Assembly (NCBI RefSeq): GCF_021107415.1
Contig: NZ_JAIOSW010000422.1
Span: 1-37,037 of the forward strand
DNA length: 37,037 nt
DNA from: Desulfobacula sp.
GTDB lineage: Bacteria > Desulfobacterota > Desulfobacteria > Desulfobacterales > Desulfobacteraceae
Reading direction: 5' to 3'
Positions 1-8,487 of this stretch are shown here, one piece after another. A program made the translations under genes and the position numbers. The first letter of the stretch is position 1, and each line of letters starts with the position of its first letter. The notes beneath the pieces were generated by a model. It ran no database searches, was not told the DNA's origin, and saw nothing but the letters and a program-made list of their open reading frames with translations.

Positions 1-201
1 TATACAATCATCTACTCAATGAATCAGGAACCTTCCTATGCCGTACTTTATGGAAAAACTTTGGACCATTACAGGTTTATTGCAAGAACACCAAACCATC
101 CTGATATTTTCAAGCTGCTCACCTCAAAAAATATGGTCGGACAAAAAGTAAATATTGGCTTTAATTCTTCCCAAAATATAAATATTGCCGATCTGGTATA
201 G
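1..201 (+). CDS. Thiolase-family (acetyl-CoA acetyltransferase-like) protein, C-terminal end only
   Basis: The frame is open from the first base of the window and ends at TAG 199-201, so this is the last 66 residues of a gene that begins outside. The fragment reads as a small beta-rich domain, with a YTIIYS strand, then AVLYGKTLDHYRFIARTP and a closing VGQKVNIGF. This resembles the extra C-terminal domain found on type 1 thiolase-like proteins, where a strand-turn-strand is followed by R(T/F)xARTP. The catalytic thiolase part lies outside the window, so its activity cannot be checked. The ATG at 19 is internal and not a start. The gene converges on thiQ with only 10 bases between the two stop codons. 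Confidence 0.6.
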   Translation, partial: YTIIYSMNQEPSYAVLYGKTLDHYRFIARTPNHPDIFKLLTSKNMVGQKVNIGFNSSQNINIADLV

Positions 202-204
202 CCA

Positions 205-225
205 TTTTAGGTTAAAGTCCTAAAA
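205..225. terminator. Possible weak bidirectional terminator between convergent genes
   Basis: TTTTAGG (205-211) and CCTAAAA (219-225) form a perfect 7-bp stem around a 7-base loop, exactly between the stops of the thiolase-like gene and thiQ. The stem is AT-rich and no strong T-tract follows on either side, so termination is only a suggestion from position and symmetry. Confidence 0.2.
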
Positions 226-928
226 ACTCTTTAATCCATTGATTTTTTGGGGTTTGGACAAGTTCGTCGGGTGTGCCTGTCTGCTCAATTTGTCCCGTAT
301 TCATGACAATAACCATATTCCCAGCAGCAAAGGCTTCTTCATGATCATGGGTAACAAAAATTGTGGTGATGTTAAGCTTTGAAATAATATTAGTCAGTTC
401 TATTAAAAGGCGCTTTCTCAATACCCTGTCAAGTGAGCTTAAAGGTTCGTCCAGCATCAACAGGCTGGGCTGGGGGGCCAGTGTTCTGGCCAGGGCAACC
501 CTCTGGCGTTCCCCGCCGGAAAGATCATCAACATGTCGTGTTTGAAGGCCCGTAAGACCCGTCAGCAAAAGCATTTCATTGACACGTGATTCAATTTGGG
601 CTTTATCCATACCTTTCATTTTAAGACCAAAGGCAATATTATTAAACATATTCAGATTGGGAAACAAGGCAAATTCCTGAAACATCAGACCAAAATTTCT
701 TTTATGGGGCGGGCAGTCATTCATTGGCTGCCCGTTAAACAAAATATGGCCTGAATCAGGATTTTCTAGCCCTGCGATGAGTCTTAGCAATGTGGTTTTC
801 CCGCTTCCGGAAGGGCCAAGAACAGACAGTTTTGTGCCCTGCTTCAGCCTTAAATCTATGTCTTGCAGGATAAGACTTCCATCATCAAATTTTTTATTGA
901 TATGCTCAAGGACAAGCTCGTTTTCCAT
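212..928 (-). CDS. thiQ: Thiamine ABC transporter ATP-binding protein
   Basis: This 238-residue cytoplasmic ABC ATPase powers uptake through the adjacent permease. It has Walker A GPSGSGKT (residues 38-45), a Q-loop in LMFQEFALFP, signature LSGGERQ (136-142), Walker B LLMLDEP (156-162) and the switch His in FVTHDHEEA. The length is that of a compact ThiQ/FbpC-type ATPase with little C-terminal regulatory domain. It is the last gene of the operon. Its ATG shares one base with the permease stop (TAATG), and AAGGA lies just upstream, pointing to translational coupling. The family alone does not separate thiamine from iron or polyamine transport. The substrate call comes from the TPP riboswitch ahead of the first gene. 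Confidence 0.85.
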   Translation of the reverse strand: MENELVLEHINKKFDDGSLILQDIDLRLKQGTKLSVLGPSGSGKTTLLRLIAGLENPDSGHILFNGQPMNDCPPHKRNFGLMFQEFALFPNLNMFNNIAFGLKMKGMDKAQIESRVNEMLLLTGLTGLQTRHVDDLSGGERQRVALARTLAPQPSLLMLDEPLSSLDRVLRKRLLIELTNIISKLNITTIFVTHDHEEAFAAGNMVIVMNTGQIEQTGTPDELVQTPKNQWIKEFLGL

Positions 929-2598
929 TAGAATCCTTCTGAATTTTCTATTCTGAAATTTTCAATCACAACAAAACCAATGGCCGTCACCAACATCAAT
1001 ATAGTTGAGATGGCCATGGCCTGTCCATAATTCATTGCTCCGGGCTGCCCTAAAAACCTGTAGATAGCAACCGGAATGGTCGGTGTTTCAGGTCTTGCCG
1101 TAAAAATGGTTGCTCCAAACTCCCCCAGGCTGATGGTAAAGGCAAAAATCGCACCGGCCACCAAGGCTTTTGAAATAAGCGGCAGATCAACGGCCTTAAA
1201 TATTTTCAATGGGGACGCCCCCAGCACGGATGCCGCATCAGTCAGATGCTCGGGAATCGATCTTAAAGCCGGCAAAATTGATCTTAAGACAAATGGAAAC
1301 CCGACCAGAGCATGGGCAATGGGAATTAAAAAAATAGATGTTCTTAAATTTAATGGGGGTTTATCAAGGGTTATAATAATGCCAAATCCTAATGTAACAG
1401 CAGAAGTTGATAAGGGAAGCATGAAAATGGGATCAAAAAATGAAGTCAGTCTATTGTCTATCTTCCGGTCACAGAACCGGATAAAAAAAGCCGCGCACAC
1501 ACCTGTTATAACAGCAATCACCAGGGCGGTTCCTGCAAACAAAAGAGAATATTTGATGGCGTGAAACGGCGGGATATAGAATATGGAGTCTGATCTGTTT
1601 TCAAAAAGCGCTTCATAAAAAATAAAAGACAATTCATTATTATGGGTCAACGACTTGGTCACAAGGGCCAATAACGGAACAACACACAACCCGACAATAA
1701 AAATGACAACACTTGCGATGATCATTTTTTCCCACAAAAAAACCGGTTTTTTAAGATTTGAGTATTCAGCAACAGGAGAAAACCTGGCTGCTCTTTTTGT
1801 AAATGAGGTATAGATCCACATCAAGGCAAATGTAAACCCGATTTGAATTAAAGACAGAAAAGATGCCAGAGGAAGATTAAACAAATGGGCTGCCTGTCTG
1901 TATATTTCTGCTTCAATCGTAGAGTATCCAGGCCCCCCCAGGATCAGAATAATTCCAAAACTGGAAAAACAGAAAATAAACACCAGGGTTGATGCTGCAA
2001 AAATGGCAGGTTTTAATAATGGCAGGGTAATATTTAAAAATACCTGCACGGGACTTGCCCCCAGCATCATGGCTGCCTCTCTGGTCCGGCCCTGGAGAGA
2101 AGACCAGAACCCTGTAATAATCCTTAACATGACTGAAAAATTATAAAAAATATGGACCAGAAGAATCAGCACCAAAGGATGTTCTATTTTTACACCGAAA
2201 AAAAAACCATTATTCCCAAAGCAGGCCTGAAACGCCGCTGCCACAACAACTGCAGGAAGGACAAATGGAATGGAAGACAGGATTTTAATTAATTTTTTCC
2301 CTTTAAATGCATAATGGGACAGGACAAAGGCACAGGGCAGCGCACAAATAAGGGTTAATAAAGTTGAAAGTCCCGCCTGCCAGAAGGTAAACCATATGAT
2401 TTTCATCATTCTTGTTGAAGCGAATACCTGATCCAGAAAACTAAGATCTATCTTTCCTTTCTGGAAAAAACTTTTTATAAAAATCCCGGACAAGGGGTAA
2501 AAATAAAAAAGGAGAAAAAAACAGGCCGGAACCAGCCCGGCCAGAGCATAGGGGTGAAGTTGCAGCCTTTTTTTTATTGGAGTAATTGTTCTGTCCAT
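928..2598 (-). CDS. thiP: Thiamine ABC transporter permease (two fused domains)
   Basis: This 556-residue inner-membrane protein has many hydrophobic segments and two copies of the binding-protein-dependent permease domain. Each copy has an EAA loop: REAAMMLGASPVQVFLNITL in the N-terminal half and TDAASVLGASPLKIFKAVDL in the C-terminal half. One chain therefore supplies both halves of the channel, as in ThiP and FbpB. The start overlaps the end of thiB by 25 bases and the stop overlaps the thiQ start by one, so the three genes are tightly coupled. No break is seen and the length is normal for ThiP (about 530-560 residues). Thiamine or its phosphates is the inferred cargo because the operon is led by a TPP riboswitch. 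Confidence 0.85.
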   Translation of the reverse strand: MDRTITPIKKRLQLHPYALAGLVPACFFLLFYFYPLSGIFIKSFFQKGKIDLSFLDQVFASTRMMKIIWFTFWQAGLSTLLTLICALPCAFVLSHYAFKGKKLIKILSSIPFVLPAVVVAAAFQACFGNNGFFFGVKIEHPLVLILLVHIFYNFSVMLRIITGFWSSLQGRTREAAMMLGASPVQVFLNITLPLLKPAIFAASTLVFIFCFSSFGIILILGGPGYSTIEAEIYRQAAHLFNLPLASFLSLIQIGFTFALMWIYTSFTKRAARFSPVAEYSNLKKPVFLWEKMIIASVVIFIVGLCVVPLLALVTKSLTHNNELSFIFYEALFENRSDSIFYIPPFHAIKYSLLFAGTALVIAVITGVCAAFFIRFCDRKIDNRLTSFFDPIFMLPLSTSAVTLGFGIIITLDKPPLNLRTSIFLIPIAHALVGFPFVLRSILPALRSIPEHLTDAASVLGASPLKIFKAVDLPLISKALVAGAIFAFTISLGEFGATIFTARPETPTIPVAIYRFLGQPGAMNYGQAMAISTILMLVTAIGFVVIENFRIENSEGF

Positions 2599-3626
2599 TC
2601 TCTGATCCAGACATCTCTTTTGGTATCAATTAATTTGGAGTCCAAAAGTGCCGGCTGTCTTGTTATACTGGCGTGTTTTTTAAACACCTCGGGCAGTTCA
2701 GCAGTTTTGTTTGCCGGAAAAACAAACATCTGTAACGGGATATCTTCCTGGAAATCTTTTGACAGGATAAAGTCCATGGTTTTTTTGGCAAGTGCCATGT
2801 TGGAAGATCCTTTTAAAATCCCTGCAAACTCAATCTGCCTGAATGCGGAACCATTTTCAATCACCACGCCGGTGGGAGCCCGGGTAAGTTTTGTTTCAGA
2901 AAAAAAGACTTCAGCAGCCGGGCTTGATGCATAACTGACAACAATGGGTTTGTCCCCTTTAGATGCTGCGGTAAATTTTCCCCAATAAGCTTCTTTCCAG
3001 CCATTGGTCACAAGAACCCCATTGGCTTTAAGTTTTTGCCAGTAATCAATATACCCGTCCTGGCCAAACCGGCTGATGGTGGCCAGCAAAAAGGCAAGTC
3101 CCGGAGAAGAGGTTGCAGGATTTTCAACAACGGTTAATCCTTTATAAGCAGGTTTTATTAAATCTTCCAGCATGACGGGCGGCTCTTTATTATTATCCTT
3201 AAACCACTTGATATCATAATTCAAACAGACATCGCCAAAATCCACAGGAACAAGTTGGTTTTCAGAATCCAGCCTTAAAGCATTATCAACCTCATCCAGA
3301 TGCGAAGGGGCATAGGGAACAAACATATCTGCTTTTAAAGCCCTGCTTAAAAATGTATTATCCACCCCGTAAAAAATATCGGCAAGGGGATTGTTTTTTG
3401 ATAAAATCGCCTTGTTAAGTGCTTCTCCTGCGTCTCCTGATTTCAGGATAACTATTTTTGCATGGAATTTTTCTTCAAACCTTGAAACAACCTCTTTGCT
3501 GACACTGAAACTGTCATGGGTCATAATGGTGACAACAGGAACTTGTTTTTGTTCTTCCTTTGAACAGGCATAAAGGCTGAACAGTAATAAGCATACTATC
3601 ATCAAAAAAACATTTAATTTCATCAT
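2574..3626 (-). CDS. thiB: Thiamine-binding lipoprotein of the ABC transporter
   Basis: This is the solute-binding protein of the TbpA/ThiB group (extracellular solute-binding family 1). A lipoprotein signal peptide with lipobox LYAC ends at Cys20 counted from the second ATG, so the mature protein should be lipid-anchored and face the periplasm. The frame stays open to an ATG at 3695, but that start would be only 6 bases past the riboswitch core and would put about 23 hydrophilic residues before the signal peptide. The tandem ATGs at 3626 and 3623 follow GGAGATAAG, so I chose 3626; 3623 is equally possible. Family features seen are the early VVTIMTHDSFSVSKEV strand and an aromatic-rich ligand region around NGWKEAYWGKF. 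It is the first gene of the operon, and its 3' end overlaps thiP. Confidence 0.82.
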   Translation of the reverse strand: MMKLNVFLMIVCLLLFSLYACSKEEQKQVPVVTIMTHDSFSVSKEVVSRFEEKFHAKIVILKSGDAGEALNKAILSKNNPLADIFYGVDNTFLSRALKADMFVPYAPSHLDEVDNALRLDSENQLVPVDFGDVCLNYDIKWFKDNNKEPPVMLEDLIKPAYKGLTVVENPATSSPGLAFLLATISRFGQDGYIDYWQKLKANGVLVTNGWKEAYWGKFTAASKGDKPIVVSYASSPAAEVFFSETKLTRAPTGVVIENGSAFRQIEFAGILKGSSNMALAKKTMDFILSKDFQEDIPLQMFVFPANKTAELPEVFKKHASITRQPALLDSKLIDTKRDVWIREWTEQLLQ

Positions 3627-3700
3627 CTTATCTCCAAAATAAAAAAACCATTCTCTGAATAAAAAGCACCTGATTATCAGAGGATGGTTCATCATAAATT

Positions 3701-3784
3701 CGTTCCCTCCGCCGGTATTATCCGGATCAGGTTATGAACGGTCGGGCCAAACCCCTCTCAGCATATCAATCATGCTCCCGCACA
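3701..3784 (-). promoter_or_regulatory. TPP riboswitch (thi-box)
   Basis: Read on the minus strand, the leader of thiB carries the conserved thi-box order. A 5' stem with GGGAGC comes first, then GCTGAGAGGG, then the AACCTGATCCGG core, then ATAATACCGGCGGAGGGAA. CTGAGAG, CCTGATC and the closing CGGAGGGAA are hallmark TPP aptamer segments. The element lies between the promoter at 3804-3832 and the lipoprotein start at 3626. High TPP should reduce expression of thiBPQ. The expression platform was not resolved: no clear intrinsic terminator is seen before the gene, so control of translation initiation is plausible. Identification is by eye, not by covariance model. Confidence 0.93.
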
Positions 3785-3803
3785 AATCTTTTTTCTTTAG
3801 TAT

Positions 3804-3832
3804 TCAATAAAACGATTCCCACAGGCTGTCAA
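3804..3832 (-). promoter_or_regulatory. Sigma70-like promoter for the riboswitch and thiBPQ
   Basis: On the minus strand, TTGACA (3832-3827) and TATTGA (3809-3804) are separated by exactly 17 bases. Transcription would start about 10-15 bases before the first aptamer stem, which is where a TPP riboswitch leader should begin. The -10 matches consensus at 4 of 6 positions. Confidence 0.6.
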
Positions 3833-3891
3833 GCAATAAATTTGATATGGTCAGATCTTTTTCTCTTTATCCTTTTCTCTTTTTCTCTTTA

Positions 3892-3920
3892 TTGACTATT
3901 TTTGCTAAATATCTTATTAT
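3892..3920 (+). promoter_or_regulatory. Sigma70-like promoter for the 4009-7119 gene
   Basis: TTGACT (3892-3897) and TATTAT (3915-3920) are separated by exactly 17 bases. The predicted start near 3927 leaves a leader of about 80 bases before the ATG at 4009. No obvious operator palindrome overlaps it. It is divergent from the thiB promoter, with about 60 bases between the two -35 boxes. Confidence 0.6.
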
Positions 3921-4008
3921 TAAAGAAAAATATCTCATTTTGTGATGACTAACTTAAGTTTGCAATCAATCCTCATGCAAACTTATAAATCGATAAAGAG
4001 TTCGTGCT

Positions 4009-7000
4009 ATGAAACAATGCAAATCATGCGGACAAAGTCTCTCTCAAAAGCTTACAATGTGCCCGGCCTGCGGCAGCCACATCGTAAGCGGAATAAAATA
4101 TATTGATGATTACAAAATTGTGACCATTATCCATGAGGGCCGTTCCTCTCTTGTCTGCAAAGCAGTAAAAGACCATGGTGAAAAGCCTGTCTCCATCAGA
4201 CTGTTCACAGAAAAATCAGGCGTAGATGACCGTGTTGCCAAACGGCTTGAAAAAGAACTCGAAGAACTTAACAAACTTCCATCAGAGCACTTTGTTCAAC
4301 ATTATGCCATTAAAAAAAGTGATAAAGGGCTCTGGTACAGGGTCAGTGAATGGGTCGATGCAGCTGATTGGGGATCTATCTTTGTGTCCGGACTGTTGAA
4401 TGATCAGCGCAGAATAGTCACCCTTTTCCACAATATTGCTTCCGTTCTTGATCTCTTGCATAAAAAAGATCATTTCATGCCCTACCTGATTCTTGATGAT
4501 ATCCTGATCCCCAAGGGAAAGACCAATGATCTCCATGTAAAAATCAATTACAAGCTTTCCAGATTTCTGAATGCAAGGGCAACCCACCATGGTCCCATGC
4601 TGCAAAAACTGCTGGATTGCCATCCCGACATTATTAATAAGAGAGCTATTGATTTTAAAAGTGGTATCTGGTCTCTTGGAAAAATATTTATTGAGCTGTT
4701 AACCGCAGATCACAATCTGAAAAACTTCTCCTCAAAGGTTGATGACTTGAAAGGTCTGGACACTGAACTTGCCGTACTGATCAAAATCATGCTGTCGGAT
4801 GACCCGGACCTGCGGCCTCAAACCATGAGCAAGGTGACGTCTGCATTATCACGTATTTTAGACCGGCTGCCCTATTCAAACCAAAAGACATCCCCATACA
4901 AAAAAAAGCCCAGGCTGCTCAAGGAATTACGGTGGTTTAAAAAAGTAGTGGTATTACTGATTTTAATTATTGCGGGAATCGTCGCCTTTGGCACCATCTC
5001 ATGGCTGTATGTCAATTTTGATAAAAACAAAAAAGAAGTGGTACTTTCTAATTTTGTAGAATCCTATGCCGGTTCCGTTGCATTTCTAATGGTGGAATAC
5101 TGGCTGTCCGATACCAAACAAATTATATATAAGAACAGGGTGGAAGGCACAGCCTTTCTGGTGGACAGCAGCGGATATCTTTTAACCAATCGTCATGTCG
5201 CCTGTCCATGGCTTGACGACATCTCCCTTTTCCAGGCGTATAACCAATATGCCATTTTAAAGAACCCCATAGAATTTGATTACAGGATGTTTTTATGGTT
5301 TGAAGGGAAAAAAGCATTCAACCGTTTGCCGGCATTAAGAGACAGCGTGGAATTGTCGGATTCTTATTATCTTTCATCCGCATACAGTGCCGGTGGCGAA
5401 GGCAACCTGAGAATCATCGGGGTTCCAAGGTCTTCCATGAAAACCGGCGAAAGGATAAAATCTCCGTTTAAAAATGATTTTGCGGTTTTAAAAATTGATA
5501 CTCTTCCTTCTAATCTGAAACCCCTGCCCCTTGAAACGACAATTTCTTCCGATGATATCCAGCGCCTCTCACCTGTGGCAATTTTAGGATTCCCCTTGGG
5601 AAACCGCACCCAGGATGACCACATTAATACAAGTATTACAAGGGGGCATGTCAGAAGAACCACCAGGGAAATAATCCAGGTGGATTCCTCTATTTATAAG
5701 GGGAACAGTGGCGGTCCTGCCATCAATGCTAAAGGCAATGTCATCGGGATTGCATCGGGAGTGATATCTGATCAGACAAGTGGATATTTTAAAATCAACA
5801 CGCCTTTATCGGATTTCGGACTCATACTGCCCATCTTACGACCGGCCAGGTTTGTTGAATCGATTAAAACAGGTCAGCCCCATTGGAATGGAGTTCTTGA
5901 TTTTTCTCTGGAATCCAAACTTGAACAGATTACCAGCCTTGCAAATGAAAATAAGTTCAAAGAAGCCGCAGAACTAAATGAAACCATGCTTAAAACAAGC
6001 AAAGACCCTGTCCTGCTATTTTCAGCAGGGATGCTGAATTTTTGTACCGGGGATTTTAATAAGAGCAGGCATTTTTTTAAAAAACTTTCCTTGATTGAAC
6101 AGGAAAATACCACATCCAGACTGATGCTCTATATTATCGACTGGATAAAAACCCGTGAAAAAACCAATGCACTTACAAAAAGCCTTTTTACTATGGACTG
6201 GTATGAAGAAGATGAATTTTTAAGTTATCTGGCAACAATATTAAGAGATAAAAAAAGAATGAATCCTGAATTTATTGACTATGAAAACCGGTCGGAAAAA
6301 AGCTGGAGACTGTTTATCGAAGGGCTTATTTTAGAAGATAATAATGAAATGGGGATTGCCGGAAAAATGTTTAAACAATCCATTCTAAATACCGGTATCA
6401 ATGATTGGGTTTATTATCTTTCTTTTTCAAGGCTGAATCGCATCCAGGAAGAACATGCAAGATATCTGGAAGATAAACATGCGCACAAAAAGGATGTTGA
6501 AGCATTCAGGCACAAAGCTCTGGAATACAGGAAACAGGCAGCCGAACACAGGGCAGCGATGACGGCATTGATTAACCAGTTTGAGTCAGTCAAACTTAAA
6601 CATGAAGAAAAAATCCAACTCTATATCAAGCTTCTTGAACTGGCACCGAAAAACAGGACCATTGTCGGAAGAATCGCTTTTTACCATACCGAGAACAGTG
6701 AATGGCAAAAAGTGCTTGATTTCATTGATATTTTTTTTAAGCAGCCCACCCGGGAGTCCGCCTTAAGTCTCAGCCTGGGATTATTAAAAGGAGAAATCCT
6801 GAATATCATGGGAAAGCACCGGGAATCAAAGGATCACTTAACAAAATTTTCAAAAGAAACCCTTAACCCCTGGTACAGCATTATCAGCAAACACCTTGTT
6901 TTAAAAACAAAAGAAGACCGGCTGATTAAACTTGCCGGTAAAAAACCTGAAAAATTAATTACCCTGCACACGGCACTGGGCTTGTGGGCGGAAGGAGATC

Positions 7001-7119
7001 AAAACAGGAAAAAAGCAGCCCACCATTACCGGGAGGCATTAAGTTCGTATCTTGATGACTGGAATGAGTACGATCTGGCTCTTGGCAGACTCATGCTTTT
7101 CAGGCAGCCCCTTAACTGA
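4009..7119 (+). CDS. Zinc-ribbon / pseudokinase / membrane / trypsin-like protease / helical-repeat protein
   Basis: This 1036-residue multidomain protein opens with a zinc ribbon (Cys4, Cys7, Cys18, Cys21 in two CxxC pairs). Residues about 35-285 have a protein-kinase shape with the IWSLGKIFIELL helix and a late DPDLRPQTM segment. The key residues are missing: the beta-3 Lys is Arg64 (VSIRLF), and no HRD or DFG motif is present, so it is a predicted pseudokinase. One membrane helix lies at about 313-335. A trypsin-like protease follows with an intact triad: His396 in LTNRHVA, Asp490 in KNDFAVLK, Ser567 in GNSGGPA. From about 625 to the end it is helical and TPR-like. If the N-terminus is cytoplasmic, the protease would be periplasmic, suggesting transmembrane signalling to a DegP-like protease. 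The gene stands alone with its own promoter. Substrate and ligand are unknown. Confidence 0.8.
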   Translation: MKQCKSCGQSLSQKLTMCPACGSHIVSGIKYIDDYKIVTIIHEGRSSLVCKAVKDHGEKPVSIRLFTEKSGVDDRVAKRLEKELEELNKLPSEHFVQHYAIKKSDKGLWYRVSEWVDAADWGSIFVSGLLNDQRRIVTLFHNIASVLDLLHKKDHFMPYLILDDILIPKGKTNDLHVKINYKLSRFLNARATHHGPMLQKLLDCHPDIINKRAIDFKSGIWSLGKIFIELLTADHNLKNFSSKVDDLKGLDTELAVLIKIMLSDDPDLRPQTMSKVTSALSRILDRLPYSNQKTSPYKKKPRLLKELRWFKKVVVLLILIIAGIVAFGTISWLYVNFDKNKKEVVLSNFVESYAGSVAFLMVEYWLSDTKQIIYKNRVEGTAFLVDSSGYLLTNRHVACPWLDDISLFQAYNQYAILKNPIEFDYRMFLWFEGKKAFNRLPALRDSVELSDSYYLSSAYSAGGEGNLRIIGVPRSSMKTGERIKSPFKNDFAVLKIDTLPSNLKPLPLETTISSDDIQRLSPVAILGFPLGNRTQDDHINTSITRGHVRRTTREIIQVDSSIYKGNSGGPAINAKGNVIGIASGVISDQTSGYFKINTPLSDFGLILPILRPARFVESIKTGQPHWNGVLDFSLESKLEQITSLANENKFKEAAELNETMLKTSKDPVLLFSAGMLNFCTGDFNKSRHFFKKLSLIEQENTTSRLMLYIIDWIKTREKTNALTKSLFTMDWYEEDEFLSYLATILRDKKRMNPEFIDYENRSEKSWRLFIEGLILEDNNEMGIAGKMFKQSILNTGINDWVYYLSFSRLNRIQEEHARYLEDKHAHKKDVEAFRHKALEYRKQAAEHRAAMTALINQFESVKLKHEEKIQLYIKLLELAPKNRTIVGRIAFYHTENSEWQKVLDFIDIFFKQPTRESALSLSLGLLKGEILNIMGKHRESKDHLTKFSKETLNPWYSIISKHLVLKTKEDRLIKLAGKKPEKLITLHTALGLWAEGDQNRKKAAHHYREALSSYLDDWNEYDLALGRLMLFRQPLN

Positions 7120-7162
7120 TTCATCAAGAAGCATTCAATCAATACACATCAGGACTGTCTAT

Positions 7163-8482
7163 TTATGTTTTCTTTTTTAATTTGATCCAATTCTCTATTC
7201 GCTGTTTTACGGTTTTCTCGTATCCCCGATCCGTTGGGAAATAAAATCTTTGATCTTCAAGGTCACCCGGCAGATAGGACTGGGGAATATAAGCATCCTT
7301 ATAATCATGGGCATACTTGTACCCTTTACCGTAATTCAAATCTTTCATCAGCTTTGTCGGAGCATTCCTGATTACAAGCGGGACCGGGGAGTAACCGATT
7401 TCTTGAATCATCTTTTTTACTTGTTTATGCGCCGTATAAACGGCATTGCTCTTGGGAGCGGTTGCAAGATAGATCGCTGCCTGAAACAGGGCATCATCTC
7501 CTTCGGGGTGGCCCAAAATCCGAAAAGATTTACTGGCATTCAAGGCCATGGTCAGCGCTCCCGGATCAGCCATGCCAATATCTTCTGTTGCAAATCGTAT
7601 CATTCTTCTCAGCATATAATAGGGGTCATCCCCAGACATTAACATACGTTCAAGCCAATAAACCGCTGCATCCGGGTCACTGCCCCGCATGCTCTTAATA
7701 AAAGCGGAAATCAGGTTAAAATGCTCCTCACCTGCCTTATCATATAATAGTGATTTTTTTTCAATGGCCGACTCAACATCCTGGACATTAATCTGTTTTT
7801 TTTGTGCAAAATGAAGCATTGCCGTCTCAAGATTGGTCAGAGCAATCCTGGCATCGCCGTCAGACACCCTTGCAATATGCTCCAATGCGTTAAGGGACAT
7901 CCTCTCCGGTTCAAGCCCCAGACCGTTTTCAGGATCTATCAATGCCCGTTTTAAAATAATCAAAATGCTTTCTTTTTCAAGATTTTTTAAAGTAAATACC
8001 CTGCATCGGGATACCAGGGCGGGAATAACTTCAAAGGAAGGATTTTGGGTGGTCGCGCCCACAAGGGTAATCAGCCCTTTTTCCACATGATGAAGAAAGG
8101 CATCCTGCTGAGCTTTATTGAACCTGTGGATTTCATCCACAAACAGGATGGTTCTTTTTTTATACAGGGTCCGTCTTTCCCTGGCTTGTTTGATAATCTG
8201 CCGGATGTCTTTAACCCCGGACAAAACAGCGGAAATCTCTACAAATTCGGATTTTGTTTCATTGGCAATAATGCCTGCTATAGTTGTCTTGCCGCATCCG
8301 GGCGGCCCCCAGAGAAGGATGGAAAACAACCTGTCATCTTCAATAGCCTTTTGAAGAAGACGTCCTTTGGCAATGAGATGCTCCTGACCCACAAGTGCAT
8401 CAAGGGTTCTGGGGCGCATCCTGTCAGCCAGGGGACTGGTTAAGGATTTGTCCTGATAATTTTGAGATTCAAAAAGATCCAT
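7163..8482 (-). CDS. rarA: Replication-associated recombination protein A (AAA+ ATPase)
   Basis: This 439-residue protein belongs to the RarA/MgsA/WRNIP1 clamp-loader-like AAA+ family, which acts at stalled replication forks. Walker A is GPPGCGKT (59-66) and Walker B is ILFVDEIHRF (DE at 116-117). Sensor 1 lies in LVGATTQNPSF, followed by ALVSRCRVF with the arginine finger. The C-terminal part carries the family's SDPDAAVYWLERML and EDIGMADP motifs and an HP(E)GDDALFQAAIYLA helix, so the tetramerization and MgsA C-terminal region is complete. Length is normal. It starts 5 bases after the der stop with AAAGAGA as a plausible ribosome site, so it is probably co-transcribed with der. It faces the 4009-7119 gene tail to tail. 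Confidence 0.93.
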   Translation of the reverse strand: MDLFESQNYQDKSLTSPLADRMRPRTLDALVGQEHLIAKGRLLQKAIEDDRLFSILLWGPPGCGKTTIAGIIANETKSEFVEISAVLSGVKDIRQIIKQARERRTLYKKRTILFVDEIHRFNKAQQDAFLHHVEKGLITLVGATTQNPSFEVIPALVSRCRVFTLKNLEKESILIILKRALIDPENGLGLEPERMSLNALEHIARVSDGDARIALTNLETAMLHFAQKKQINVQDVESAIEKKSLLYDKAGEEHFNLISAFIKSMRGSDPDAAVYWLERMLMSGDDPYYMLRRMIRFATEDIGMADPGALTMALNASKSFRILGHPEGDDALFQAAIYLATAPKSNAVYTAHKQVKKMIQEIGYSPVPLVIRNAPTKLMKDLNYGKGYKYAHDYKDAYIPQSYLPGDLEDQRFYFPTDRGYEKTVKQRIENWIKLKKKT

Positions 8483-8487
8483 TCTCT

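Noticed and set aside
1076..1564. Long open frame on the plus strand inside thiP (162 codons)
   Set aside because: It lies wholly antisense to a gene with clear permease motifs, has no ribosome site and no family resemblance; it is a shadow frame.
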